Positions 39,001-53,200 of a DNA stretch of 64,000 nt are shown here, in pieces (the first letter of the stretch is position 1; every line of letters starts with the position of its first letter). A program made the translations under genes and the position numbers. The DNA comes from Augochlora pura (lineage: Eukaryota > Arthropoda > Insecta > Hymenoptera > Halictidae): contig NC_135773.1 of the NCBI RefSeq assembly GCF_028453695.1, forward strand, positions 2,356,001 through 2,420,000. The letters run 5' to 3'. The notes beneath the pieces are model-generated. The model was not told where the DNA came from. It did no database searches and saw only the letters and a list, made by a program, of their open reading frames with translations.

Positions 39001-41599
39001 TATGTTAAATGATAATGAAATTCTCACGATATTAGAATTATAACATTTGTGTCAAGTCAAGGTTATTTGCCGGTAAGTGCACTTGAAAACGTTTGTGTTA
39101 GTCGATACTATGAGTGTCTACGACTATGAACATCTGCAGCTGCACAGAAGAGTTTTACAAAGAGAGCCGGTGTTTTTCTCAACAAATGTTCAGTGCGCAT
39201 GCGTATCTAGTACATCGTGAATATAGCTCTAGAATTTTGCGATATATAAATAACTGACAATGAGAAATTCAAAATTTAATTTGAACATTAGGCGGGATGT
39301 GCAATTTTTGAATTTTCTGATTTTACGATTTCATGTCTCACAATTGAATGAAATTCGGATATTATATATAACATTTATAAGGTAATACATGGATCTATAC
39401 CAATCTATATTATAAAAAGTAACTTGTGAATCTTTATACATGTACGGTGTTATCGTTTAACGGTAAATCGTAATGTATAGCTATAAAAATTATAATTATA
39501 AAGCTAATAAAAATGAAAATATCTATTTTAAGTAAAACCATTTCTGCGTTTTATAACCTTTAATAGTTCTCCAAATGGTGATTGATGCTGCTTTTTAATT
39601 GTTTTCCGTTTCAGGCATTCCTATTTTTCTTGAAACCACATTTTAAATTTTCAACATATTTATATATACACACATAATTAAGTATCATTCTTCTTTTAAT
39701 TTGTTATTTCTCGATTGCTTTTAAAAATACAGATACTTGTACCTAATTATTTACAATAATACTTTATAGACTTATAGATTAAGCTTAAGTTATAGCCTAG
39801 TGTTGCCCGGAATTTAACAAAGGGAGAAAGAATTTTGATTTAATTAATTAGTATCGTATATTTCCCACTGTGATTTAAAGAGTATCTAAATAATATAAAT
39901 TCACTAATATAAATTCATTAGTTAAAGTAATTTATTTATACGATATAAAGAATGAATTTTCTAAACTACAGGTATAGAAATAGCTTTGATGTGAACGTTT
40001 ATGCAAATTATATTCACACGTGTTCTAATAAATGCAAATTGGAACGTAAAACCGATTCAGGAACTTAGGGTAACAATTATCTTGTTAGCATTAGAGGTGA
40101 AAGGGTGTCGTAGAATTTATGTTTAGGCAATTTAACTGTAACGTTCAGAACACGTTAGATACACATATAACCGGTTTTAAATAATTCGGTTGTCTCGATA
40201 TGGCATTCGTTATCAATGAATAACAATTATTGTTAAGAAAACTACGACGAGATTCGGAGGTTCATTACAAATTTTAATTCGCTACCTACAAATTGAAAAT
40301 ATTCTTTTATAATTATACTATGCAATATGCATGAGGGGACTGTTCATAAGAAGACAAATTTCCGGTTTATGTTGTATACATATATGTATATGCATATGTA
40401 TACGTCATATATGTGCATATATGATTCATTGTATATGATTCATTGACTGTTGGTACAAATTCGACGGAAATGGGAAACCTGACAGATATTATAGATGATC
40501 GTCGTCGCGTGCGCGGAGGATTTTACGTAAATTTCCAATAAAAGGAATATCATAATCCATAACGGGCCGAGTGGGAATATAAAGAAAGACTTTATTACCG
40601 ACCTTCGATTCTCAGTCACCGGTGTGAAGGATCGAGCAAGGTCCTTAGGAAATATCCAGTATCAATGATAGAGCCCAGCAAAATTTGCATGTGAATAAAC
40701 TGCGAAGGAGGATGTTAATTTTAGTCGGCGTTAAAGAACGCCTATAAACACCTGCAAATAATACTCCGATTGTCCAAATAGGAATTACAATTACTGGGAC
40801 ATTGAATTCAAATTTCTTTTCCGGGTTAGCTAATAACTTTTCATTCATTGATCCCACCGCCGCGGAAACGAAAATTTCGTTTCATATCGTATTCTTCACG
40901 TAATTTTAACTAAACGACGTTATAATTACTACAATAGCAGAAACATTAAAAAATTGAAATTTCAAGGGTAAAACTCTCATTATTGAGCTGCGGATATTTA
41001 TGAAAAATAAAAATTGTCTGCGTTAATTTTAAGAGCGGGAGTTGAGCAAAAGCGTCTCCCTTTCTTTGATAATTTTAAAAGGAAACAATAATGTCCTTAA
41101 ATTCTTTTAATTTTCTACTGTTCTAAATAGCAGTTACCCAATTTTGATATAAATGAAATTAGCAATTTATTATCATACATTCTATGCGAAGTATTTTTAG
41201 AGGTAGAATCTTTGAAAATTACAATAAATTACGACACAATATTTTTACGGTAGCGGGAAGTACCATGAAATTTCAATTTCTTTGATTACGTCTTCACTGC
41301 CTCTATTCTAGATGACTGTTCACATACGTTACGTTGAAATTGATTTCGCTCCATCGACTGAAAATATCTCGCTGGAGAAGTTTATGACACCTCATCTCTC
41401 ATATTGTACACCTTGACGGGTATTATCCTATATATGACAACCATAAATGTTGTCCGGCGCGTCGGTGGGAAGCCTCTCGGAATCAAGCCGGCGAATCTCG
41501 ACTTCCTGTTACCCAAAGTCCACGGTTATCAGAGACTGTCCCCGATCGCTTCCGCATGGAAGCATTGGATAGTTCCGCGGGTGGGGTTGCTCGAGTGCG
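39001..41599. other. Intergenic region between LRRC47 and astacin
   Basis: A divergent 5' region. I see no coding exon. The DNA is AT-rich, with a TATATGTATATGCATATGTATA simple-sequence patch near 40.38 kb. Near the right end it becomes GC-richer (about 41.45-41.60 kb), where the astacin promoter lies. Confidence 0.5.
41548..41563. promoter_or_regulatory. Palindromic element upstream of astacin TATA
   Basis: GCTTCCGCATGGAAGC is an inverted repeat of GCTTCC/GGAAGC with a 4-base centre, lying 36 bases before the TATA box of the astacin gene. A near-identical copy occurs at 45764-45779. It could be a binding site for a dimeric factor; which one is not known. Confidence 0.35.
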
Positions 41600-41635
41600 T
41601 ATAAAGTCGGGAAGAATCGGTCGATTTTCGTCAGT
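41600..41635 (+). promoter_or_regulatory. TATA box and initiator of astacin gene
   Basis: TATAAAG at 41600-41606 is followed by TCAGT at 41631-41635, the arthropod initiator consensus, with its A (41633) 33 bases after the first T of the TATA box. This is the standard core-promoter spacing. It predicts a 73-base leader before the ATG at 41706. Confidence 0.7.
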
Positions 41636-41705
41636 GGAATTGGCTCGAATCGCAGAGTCGACTCATTTCGGTCAAACGAAACCTTTTTCACCAAGAAAGT
41701 TCATA

Positions 41706-44662
41706 ATGGGTCGCCGCTGTCCGGTTATTAGCACGCTTGTATTTGTCCTTTTGACGTCAGCGTATGCCTGGCCGTTCCAGCGCCGAGACATCCTGGACAA
41801 TTCAGTGGATAGTCCTGAGGGAGTGATTGCTCATTTACAGCACTTCGGAGAGCTTCTGTACCAGTTCCCAGACAACGCGACCGGACAGATTGTGGCGAAC
41901 TGGCACGAGGGTTTGGACATTAATCCGGAAGAGTTGGGTAGCTACGCGGAGGGTGACATTCTGTTCCCACCCCATTTGGGCAAGAATGGCCTCAAGGCGG
42001 AATCTGCCCGATGGCCAGGTGGTGTCGTTCCTTATATAATCAGCCCATATTTCAGTAAGCGATATTATAATTTTCTATTTACTCGAACTCGCAAGGTGGA
42101 TCTTAACTTCTTGCGCTCGAAGCTATTTCCACACGCTGAGAACAGAATACCGACCCCAACGAAATTAAACTAATATTTCTATTCAAAATAGAAGTTGTCT
42201 GTAATTTTAACGAATCGAGAATAATCCAACATTGTATCTGAATTTTTAAAATTTTTTCACTGTTTGCATTTGACCTATTAATTTTTGCCATAAACGTATC
42301 AGATCTGCACTCTATTATTTATTGAAAATAACTGTTAAATAACTTTAACAAATTGAAAATATTAATTTCCATTACTAATTATCATTTCAAATTATGGTAC
42401 GACAACTTTTAATAATGACATTCGGGTATCAAAGGTTAATATGTACAAATTAGTAACTTTTTCCATGCTGAGTTAATTAACATATTGATTACGTGTCACC
42501 CATATTTGGGAGATAGAATTACGTATTTTGTCGGAGTAGAAAATTGGTAGCTCTAATGTATCAGAGTTTACGATCTACGAGTTCAAGAGGATTGAAAGAG
42601 TAATTAATTAATATCACGAGTCTTAAGATTCCAGCTTCGATTTCATTAAATAAATTGCTCCGAGATTGCTGAATCGAAGTTTGATCTTTCCCTCGCGGTC
42701 AGCAGGAATATGTACAATTAACAAAGCATGTCGGAATTTGTTGAAAATTGAAGGTAAACATAAGGTTTCCTCTAACCGATCATCAAACAGACTTGTCTAA
42801 AAACGCAGTTGTCAGAAAATTTGTCGACGAGACAATATGCTAGTTATAGGAGACCTACGGATTATATTTTCATTACCGTTTGCATATCAAACAGACCGAA
42901 GGGAATTCCAGTGTGGGGCACCAGTGACCCACGCATCGTGAAACGTGTTTAACCGGACAGCGAATGATATCTTACTCGCTTCTGTAATATGGCATGATAC
43001 ACTTTTTTGTTTCTCGTAAACTTTGATTCGGATTTGAAAGTCGATGAATTGCTGTGTATGCACTGATGCTTGTAATATACTACTTGTAAAGATTTTCGTA
43101 TAATCATAAAATTATGAAGAATCATTTGAAGATTGAGTTTCTCTAATTTTAGGGTTCTTTGGTAAACGTGGTATAATGTCCTATGAATTGTCTTTTTGAC
43201 AATTTATATGATTTCTGTGTTAATCTAACGTTCTTCCAAGTTCAAATCAATTGCAGATGAAAACCAGCGAAAACTGATCCATGACGCCATGAGCGATTAT
43301 CACAAGTACACGTGCATCAAGTTCAAACCTTACACCGGCGAAGAAACCGACTATATCAGGATCACCGCTGGCGAAACTGGCTGTTGGAGCAGCGTGGGTA
43401 GAGTCGGTGGTCGACAGGACATAAACTTACAGGTTCCTGGCTGCGTTGTCAAAAAGGGCACGGTGATACACGAATTGATGCATGCGGTAGGATTCTTGCA
43501 CGAGCAAAGCAGATATGAGCGAGACGAGTTCGTTAGGATTCAATGGAATAACATTTTGAATGGTAAGTGAATAGCACGGGAATAGCATTTCCGCAATAGC
43601 AAATCAATAGACGAAACATTATCTTGCCAGAAAATTCTTCGTAGCCAACCTAATAGAATATATGTTACCTATCGTGTTATAAATGCATAACAATCCCAAA
43701 TTTGCCGATTAGGAATGTTCTTTTTAATAATATCTCATTTCATCACACGAATACAGTATTAGTTTTTCCAACAAAATTAATAGACATGAAATTGTCCATT
43801 TATTAATTTTTAAACTCGGTGAATATTTGAATATTTTCTCTTCTCGACAAGTATATGTCAATATATTTTTTAATCGTTACCTGTAGCTTGCAATTAACCG
43901 AAATTCAAGCTCGAATTTGCTCACGGCACAATATCGGCAGTAACTGACAAACGAACATCGTGTATCTTGAATTATTGGAATTGAAGTTGGAAGAACATGA
44001 CATTTCATGAGCAGATACTCGACAACTGTTCAGAACCCATTACTACGTCTACATGTCGTACCTGTGTCAGTTCTATACAAATTTCCAAAATACATCTGTC
44101 GTTACCACATGCTGTTATCTATGTAGGTCATGCTGGGAATTTTGAGAAAGCCTCCAGACAGACCACTGACGCGTTTGGTGTCGGATATGATTACGGTAGC
44201 GTAATGCATTACTCTGCCGGTGCGTTTTCGAGGAACGGTCAGCCTACCATAATCCCAAAGGTGGGTAATTCATTAAACTGTGGTTATCGATTATCATAAA
44301 GAAATTCAAAAGACTTGATAGCGTGATCTGTTTCAATCTCAGATTACATATCACTGAATTGTGGATATTTTTGTGCAAAATGAAAATTGTCTGCATTAAT
44401 TACAAGATGTGGATATTGGGTACTTTCTCTATTAACTTTAACAAGTTACAAAGAATGTAATAGCATTTTTAAATTCTTCTAAAGTTTTATTATTGTATGA
44501 TCGATGTAATATTATTCGCCTCTTATAAACGGTTCGTGCGGAATATTTCAGACTACAACTAAGATACAATTGGGTCAACGAGAAGGATTCAGTAAGAGAG
44601 ATATCCAAAAGATACGCAAGATGTACAGATGCAGCAAACGCAGGCGAAGCAGCTATTACTAA
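41706..44662 (+). CDS. Astacin-family zinc metalloprotease, secreted
   Basis: Four coding exons: 41706-42054, 43257-43562, 44127-44260, 44552-44662. They join in frame to 299 aa. It is predicted as a secreted zymogen: a signal peptide over residues 1-21 (MGRRCPVISTLVFVLLTSAYA), a prodomain with the AEGDILF motif whose Asp84 should occupy the zinc in the inactive form, and a catalytic domain from about residue 101 (ARWPGG). The zinc site HELMHAVGFLHE has His188, Glu189, His192 and His198. The Met-turn SVMHY places Met245 and Tyr247. Four cysteines fit the two conserved disulfides. There is no EGF or CUB domain, so it is the short form often found in digestive, venom or reproductive secretions; its substrate is unknown. 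The C-terminus is unusually basic (SKRRRSSYY). An N-glycosylation site (NAT, residue 57) lies in the prodomain. Confidence 0.94.
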
Positions 44663-47257
44663 TTAAGTGCAACTTCGATGGAATTTTTTTTATTCGACAT
44701 TGGCTTGCAAAGGAAGAGAAGAAGGGAGTGCGGAATCTAGTCCTTTACTATTAAGATAACATAATTTAAGTAGAATGACGATAATGTTGAGAGAATGTAT
44801 GCAATCAGAAAGCCTATATAGTTTAGGTATGTGTGTCGCGTGTGCAAATATTACTAACAAATGCATAGATGTATATGAAAAATAAATGCACCATACAAAA
44901 ATTTAATGTCTTCTCTTATGTTGTCTAATTTCATCAGCATTTAATTCATTTACTATTCTTCTCGTATGCGGAAGTGATGCGTTATTATTTCATAAATTCT
45001 TTGCTTCGCACAATTTTTGAAAATCTTAAAAAAAGAATCGCTAATTATATTTCGTTTCATATCGATGATTTAATGATTTTAATATGTTCTTTTATGACGC
45101 AAGTATTTTACCTGACGGAAAGAGCATAAAAACTCCGACCATGAAAATATCAATGTCAATATCCTATCTGCAGATGAAGTAAAACTAGCAAGCAGTTCAT
45201 GTAAATCTTTCATCAAAATCTGACGTTTCTTAAATCAAAACAAAAATATCCCATTAAAAATTCTGTATGCCTAAATTAATAAATTGAGTTTATGCTAATT
45301 ACTTTGTAGCGTATTTGCAAATAGATGAGTTGAATTTATGTTACTTAATGTGCAAAAACACATCTTCTGGTTCATGTTATTGTTTGAACTTTTGCATTAA
45401 TATTGTCTTTCGATATTTTCAAGAAAGACTCGCCATTCTATCACATATGTTACACTGAAATAGTGATAAAATACATCCCTGACCATTACTAATAATATCT
45501 TATTGATACTTCAATAGTGAATTCGTAAAAAATAATTTATTATATTATGTTTTTTTTAATCCCGTGTAGTATCCGTATGCTTGAGATATTGGAAAGAGTG
45601 GAATTCTGAATCAAAATACTGTAAATACTGCAAATATGTATGATACAATAAAAGATAACGGGACAATAACGCGCAAGTCACACCTTCGGTCCACAAGAGA
45701 CCTCAGATCGGTCAATATCGACTTATTGTCGAACCGCTCTTGTTACTTAAGTGTCCCTGGATTGCTTCCGCACGGAAGCATCAGAACATTATCTATATCA
45801 GCCGCGCCTATATTTTACGAACATTTTTTTCATTTTATGGACAAAGAAACTGTTTTCTTAGCGCAAATTCAGTTCGAGGTGAAGTTGTTTTAATCGTACC
45901 TTATATCTGGAGTTTCCATTTAAAGGTCCTTTGATAAACGTTATAAAAAACTCTTTCCATTGTTCTGGAATAATGCAGGCAAGGTGCACATTAGATGCTT
46001 TACGCATATGTTTATTTCTGTATTTACTACATTACTTTTATGCTAGACACTTTATTCTTACCTATAACAATAATATTGCAGGGCCTATTTTAATGAATAC
46101 ATTTAATTCTTGTAGTAAGTAAACTATACTTAAATTACATTTATTTGCAATCGGAGTAATTCGGAAAATGGATTTAAAAACCTTAATCTTTCGACAATTT
46201 TCAAAATCGTAAAGAAGTTTATACTTAATAATCTTTAACTAACTCTAACTTTCATAATCTTTAAAATTGCCTTGCTTTCTTTATTTTCATCACAATTTCT
46301 AATTTCACAGTTACTTTATGGTTGTTTTAGCAATTTTTTTAATTTATCGCGTTTTTGTTTGTAATAACAAGACAATGCGATTTGTTTCGAAAATATTATC
46401 ATAAAGAATCATCTTTATAGGAAGAACAAACATAGGTAAATTGTTTATATGCATTTTTCCGATTGAAAGAAAATTGACAATGACAGGATATCTGGAAAAA
46501 TGAGTTTTCTGATAGTCAATCTGGCAATCGATTATCGAATGAACAAGGTTCCATTTTACATCGCTTGTACTAACACTAATACGTACTTCAATTAAGGCTA
46601 TTTCGGATATTCCATATAAATTGTTAAAGTTGAATCACTACAAGTTATTATACTTATTTAGAAACATTAATAACGGTTGCTGTAAAGATCGAGGAATGGA
46701 GTATTTTCGAAAGAATTGGATACACAGAAAATTGCGTTTCCATTAAGATATACAAGTGTAATAGTGTAAATTATACCTATCAGTAGTACTTGACACTATT
46801 TTCGAACTATTTACAGTAAGTCGTACCCTTTTCTAAGAAAAGGGTGATTGATCCACTTTGTAAGAAAATGGTTGAAGCTTCATTGTCATGTTCGAAGAAA
46901 TCTTTAAGTTCGTGGAGAACGAAAAGGAAATTAAAAAGATTTCATAGAAATTGGGTCGTCCAATTTTCAATCAATTCTGTGTGTTCTTAAAACATTACAC
47001 GACGTTAAAATGCAATTAAAATTCGGCCAATATTATGAAACGAGTGTTTCTATGTAAACGAAAAATTAATTTTCGGTTTCTCTAACATATATTTGTTACA
47101 AGAAATGTGGTAGTCAAGAAATATCGTCGCGAATCGCTGCATTGAAGCTAAACACTTCAGTGTCGTTTTACATTGGCTCATTAGATGTGAACTTCTTCTC
47201 GTTGCCAATAGCGTTTTCATTCCAAATGCGTTTCTCTTCGTTGAAAAGCTGAATTAT
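44663..47257. other. Convergent intergenic region
   Basis: This lies between the astacin stop codon and the Gld stop codon and holds both 3'UTRs. An AATAAA follows the astacin gene at about 44881-44886. A block at about 45.67-45.81 kb resembles the astacin promoter region (see the palindrome at 45764). No coding exon is supported. Confidence 0.5.
45753..45785. repeat. Second copy of astacin-promoter palindrome block
   Basis: GTCCC, then GCTTCCGCACGGAAGC (45764-45779), then CATCAGA matches the block at 41538-41570 with only a few differences. No TATA box and initiator pair with correct spacing follows, so it may be a decayed duplicate of the promoter region or an independent site. Confidence 0.45.
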
Positions 47258-50200
47258 TCATCCAACCCAGGTTCTCTTAACAAAGTCAGCGGCCCGTTCA
47301 CCGATCATGATGGCAGGCGCATTCGTGTTACCGGAAACGACCTTTGGCATGATGCTGGTGTCAGCCACTCTGACACCTCTGACGCCTCTGACTCTTAACT
47401 GATTGTCTACCACAGCCAAAGGATCATCCGGAGGCCCCATTTTGCAGGAACCTGCTTGATGATTTTCTGGTGCTGTATCGTGTTTCACTGCGCATTCCCA
47501 GTAAGCATCGCAACCAAATTTCAGGTGCTCGCAGTTCTTTACCGGCGTGCGGTCTAACTGGAATCCGTATCTAAAATATAAAAATGACAGTATATGATTA
47601 CAATAATGATAAATTTCGTATTAGCAAGTCGAAGTAATTCGTTTAACGAAACTAAAATTACAGGATTGAAATTAAACAAGTCTCTTTCATTATTATTTTA
47701 ATTACTCCGATTCTGTTAGGCCTTATAAGGCTCAATGAAATTCGTTTCATTTAAATATTAATATTCTTCTATTAATCAATGCGTGAATAGATTGACGCTT
47801 GATTCATTGTCTTATGTTTTGTAATACTATTGATAAACAGTATTGTGCAATACTATTTATTAACATATTTCTTTTGTGGTTATCTCCCACATTCATTCAA
47901 GTAAACCGACATAAGTAGATAACACATTTGTCAATCTAGGTTAATGCATTAAAACGTACATAATTTCATTAAAAAGAACAAAGCTGACCTTCAAATGAAA
48001 GAATGAGTTAGTTAACTTTAAAATGTATTTTCCGTGACAGTTGATATCGAGTGAGATGGCTTGTTTATTTCATCTATCCATGTAAAGGAGGGATCGTCAT
48101 ACCTGCTGAGAGCTCCGGTCTCGGCTAACCTGATGCTGAATTTGATACCTTCAACAAGCCCGGCCACGTCGTCGGGGTGGTTTAGGTACTTGGGATAAAT
48201 CATTGGTTTCGAGAGAGGATCGTTGTTGCGCAAACGGAGGTAACCACGACTTTTCGGATGCAGATACGTCGGTATAATGTAGATAGTGCGGTTTGCACCC
48301 TTTGACTCCCCGACCATGCCAGTTTCAGCGCAATCCGCCAAGTAACCACCGAAAATTAGTTGTATATCCGGATGGTCCTCCTTTGGATTTGCGTATTTTG
48401 TGTTTATCATGGCGGTCACTTCGGATATACCTGTGAAAACATTAACGTACACGCAATTAAAATATGTACCACTGATAAAATCTTTGAATTGCTGGCTTTT
48501 ATTACTCAATCTCTAGTCGAATGTTATTTCAATCGTGTAACATAGTTTCTACGAAATAACTTACGAAATAAACGTAAAGGTCTGCGGTTGATTCATCTCG
48601 GATCGGAAAAATCATATTATAAATGTTCGAAAACCTGATATGCACCACCGATGTCTTATATTGCAACTTTCCTTTCTCTAAATAACTTGCAGACCGCGCG
48701 GTTTAGAAACCCATCTTGCGGCGCGTCCCGACGTGAAAAATGACGAAACAGTTCTAACAAAAACGGTTTTGCGCGAACAATACTTCTATCGAAAACTTAA
48801 GATGTACCTCGCGGCGCATAGACGCATTATTACATATTATTAATTTCTGATAATGTAAATGCTTTCTTGTATTTCACTTTGTAGGTTTCGTAAGTCTATA
48901 ACGATTCGTAGTCCAACAACGAGAACTGGAATTGTTTCAAAGTGTTAATAATTAGTTCCAATTATCTAGCAACAAACGCTGTTTAAAATCACATTCTTCA
49001 TCAGTAAATGCTGATCCATTTCATAATTTCTGAATTGAGATTTCAAACTTTCAGACTGAAGATAATTGGAAAACGTACGTCCTGTTGCTTCTCAAACCGG
49101 AAGTATTTTGTATGAAAGTTATGTCGGCGATGTTACGAAATTAATGCATAAATTCAGCGCATGAAATCCGTTCTGAGAAAAAAATCTTGCAATAATTTCA
49201 GTACAATGAATCGCAACTGCGTCACAGATTGTCATCACAATTTGTAAGATCTGTATCTTGTGTAGAAACGCCTTAACGTTGAATAGTAGGTTGATTAAAA
49301 CAAGTGAAATTAGTTCGTTAGGTGCCATGCGAGAGAGAGACTACCATTTTCGCGGTATTTACTATCCTGTTTGGCTTAGAACCTGTCTTTAATGACCTGG
49401 GTATGGTTAGAAAATTATAGTGCCGTTTTTGGAGAGAAACCAGATCGTAAACTATGCTTTTTGTTGATTAGAGTTGTTCGTATCCAAAGCTTGTTCGAAT
49501 TGCGATTATGGCAAGACGTGAGAAGAATGATGACCGATACGCTGAATAGCAGGAGAGTATTGACGTATTGATCATACGCAATAACGTCGCATTTAACGAT
49601 TTAAAAAGTTCATACATTGATCGATGCAGCGAGCTACCTCGCAATCATAAATATAGTTTGCAACAAGATCTTGATACAACAAATCTCTGAAATTTTCCTT
49701 GTCACGTTTAATTTCAATTACGGGCGCGTATTTGCATGAACGAAGGTAGATAAACGAGGTAATTTGTCAATGCAAAGGATTTTCGAGTTCAGCGGAGTCC
49801 CATTGTCTGAATTAGTTATGCCGACGTTGCGCTGCCTTTGATAATATTCCAGCATGGACGCATCTCAAGATATCGTCAGCCTCGTGGTCCCTTGGACGGT
49901 CTGGCAGAGAAGTACCACAGAACCCCCCGTGTGACCGACTTTTAAGTCGGCTTCGGGCTAAATGACGGTAAACAGACCGATAGGAACCCGGTTGCACCAT
50001 CTTTGATCGGCGAACACGAACAAGATCATTGTGCAATACGCTTTCACTGGATATCTGCAAAGAAGCCTCTCCGGATCAATCGTTTCGGACACAACTGCAT
50101 CGACCGAGAACGTTTTTCTCCTTTCATTGTTAATCTCTGTTACATCTTACTCAAGTTCTGCTTTCAGTTGCCTCGCTACTTTTTTTCCCTGCCGTTGTGT

Positions 50201-53200
50201 TATGCAGCACGCAACTTTTTGCTGTTGAATGCGAATAAATACTCCCTTATCAGGAAGTGCTCCATTTGTAATAATTACGGACCGTCTGGACACTGTTTTA
50301 CACTCTTCCTGCGCGACGGCTATAAAACTGGCGGTGCGATGGCATCTGTTCCTTTTTCATTTTCACTTCCAACTTAAGAACGAGGAATATATAAATACAG
50401 CCAGTGGCTGTGCACATCTTACTTTACACGTTACTTTGTAATATTTAATATTTGTTTACCATTATCGACAATGTTAGCAATACAGGATTTTTACGTAGCA
50501 TGTTTTTTCTGTATCTTAAGGTTAAACAATTCATTTGAGATATTCCTGGAGTGATCAGGGTCAATATATGTACCTCAGACAATATTAGACAGCATTATAT
50601 GATATTGAGGCTTTCAATCCACATAGCAGATCTATATACAATATGATTTGTTGCACAAATTCGTGAAGATTTAATCTAACACTATATACCTAGTTAACCG
50701 TTCTATTATTTGTATACCCACGATTAATTTCAATAATCTAGATTCTACAATTTAATTACAGGAATTGTGGTCGCCAAATTGTTGATATTTGAAGGCTCCT
50801 GTTATTATCGTGTAAAGTAATCGTACAATCATTTTACAGAATGGAGTGTCTATCTTCTCAGGCTCGACTTTTTTTTCACCTCTCCAATTACCGATCCTAT
50901 TGTAAGAAAAGAGACTCTAATAGCGGGATATGAGGTTGTTTACCTGTGCCGGACATCAGGCCGTCTCTGAAGAGCAGGTACTCCATCGCGGTGGCCCAGT
51001 TGAGGGGAGTGGTGTCGGTGTCGTTGATAGTGAAGGCCAACGTGTAGGCGACATGATTGTGAAGATTTTTGCCGACACCAGGCAGATCATGAACAACCGG
51101 AACTCCTACTGCGTTCAAGTCTTCACGAGGCCCGATACCGCTATTCAAAAGTATTTGCGGCGAGTTTACGGCACCTTAAAAAAAAAATGCCAAAGACATG
51201 TAAATGAGTATACCTCGGAGCCTTCTTGAGGGTCTTTGAACTTTCAACGATCCTTTTGAAGAACGCGGTGAAATAAATTCTCGGTAAAACGTCAGCATTT
51301 ATTCGCCGACAACCACGCGCTTTTCTAAAATTCCACTTCCGCTTTAGGTGACGTATGAGCGAGAGAACGAGACAGTGCAACGTTTGTGTTTCTTTTGTGC
51401 CGGCTTCGTATTATTCAAATTATTTAGAAAATAATTGCTAAAATATAATACGGCACCTTCTCTGGCTAAATAATTTAAAGATTTAAATAGTTCTTCTCCA
51501 GATTTTTTCGTTATTCTGGAATTCATTTATCGTTTTAATTTTCATTGGAATAAATACTTGTTCAAATAAAATCTCAAATACTATATATATATATATATAT
51601 ACTATATTTTTTGGTATAAATCTAGTAATAATCGTTCAAAATGACCCGGTAACCATTTATGAAATTTATGCAATGAGTAGTGTTACGTCCAGATTCTTTC
51701 ATTTACGCGTACAACATGCTTTGATAACAAACGAGGGAACTGACAATGAATTGTTTTTAAAGTGTCATTGCTGACAGCATGACAAAACAAAATTACGACT
51801 CTCAGGGAGCGCGCAGAAATATTGGTACGCCATTTACTGGTAACGAACATCTGAACCGTAGACAACCTTGGGTTCAATGTTCTTCGCACTATAATTGCTC
51901 TGTACGGACAAGAGTCATCAACAGCACATTAACCGCGCGTATCCTCTTTCGCGGCGTTTGCTATGGCACTTGTCCTGTGAAGGACACGAAATTTCTATCA
52001 TTCGCGTGGGTATCGATCTTGTATAAACACAGTGACTCAGGATATTCAGTTAGACGGAAACAATTATAGCACAGAACAATAGGTTGGGACTTTGAATAAT
52101 TATTGAGATGAATATTATTAGAGATAGCATCGCAATCGTTTATCTAATGTGATTCTATTAGACGCGATACACTAAGAGTTCCAAGACTAAATATCCCGTG
52201 GGTGCATTCGACATTAGCTCGTGAGGGCTGCATGTTTCGTATAAGCATTGGGCGCTACCTACTTAACAGTGGTAACGATTGTTAATTCTACGGGAATGGA
52301 TCTTTCTAATAACCGATTGGCGATGCTTAGGCTCTTTTAAATCTTTGGTAATCATTTTTATAGTATTTTTCATTGTTCGATAGATAATAAGTAATTTTCA
52401 TTCTTGCGGTACAATAACTTTCGCTTAATAGAGACACGTTTCTTTTGTTTGATGAAGAATTTCTAAATACAGACCTCCGAGGTCAAATTGAGGCAATAAA
52501 TGTTTCGAATCAAGATTTTTCATCCCCTAAAAAATTCAATTCTTTGAACAACTTTATCATTTATTCGCCAATTACCGTTATCGCGCAGCTGTTTAAGGAT
52601 GTCGTGTAAAATTCTGATCTCATATATAATTATCGAGCTACTGAAATGGTTGAAGCAATCAGAGAGGAACTGTTTATGTCGGTACGTTACTGCAGGTGTG
52701 ATGGATCTCGTTACAAAAACGATTACCTTTCTGATTTCCTAGTATAGTAAGAACAAATTGCATATTGGGTAGCTGCCTTTTACAAGTACTCAGGCATGGT
52801 GAATTGATAGAATGTTGCATAAGGTAGAAGAACATTTAACGTAATAGTTTATTTGCATTTCTACAACCTACGTATAAATTATTCAGAGAGACTCTCAGTA
52901 TTTTTTCTGATTAAAGTAAAGATATTTAACTTAGAACAAGTGATTGAATGTACATTCTGTTTAGTAATTCATTCATATTGCTATATTTCGTAAATGATTA
53001 TGAGAAAGGAATGAGTTTCAAATTCCATTTTTCAATGCCGCTATGACTGAATATTTAAAAAACATTACTGGTTTCATTAGGCTCACCTTGTGCCTAGAAA
53101 AGTGATAGTGAAATACTAAGTTGTCAGTTACATTGCATAATGTTATAAGATTGCAGATATCTATCGGTCGAAGTTTTATACAGAGGACAAAAGTTCCATA

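Noticed and set aside
49812..50060. 82-codon Arg/Ser-rich frame in a Gld intron
   Set aside because: Its composition follows the local GC patch, and it falls inside an intron of a fully reconstructed gene.
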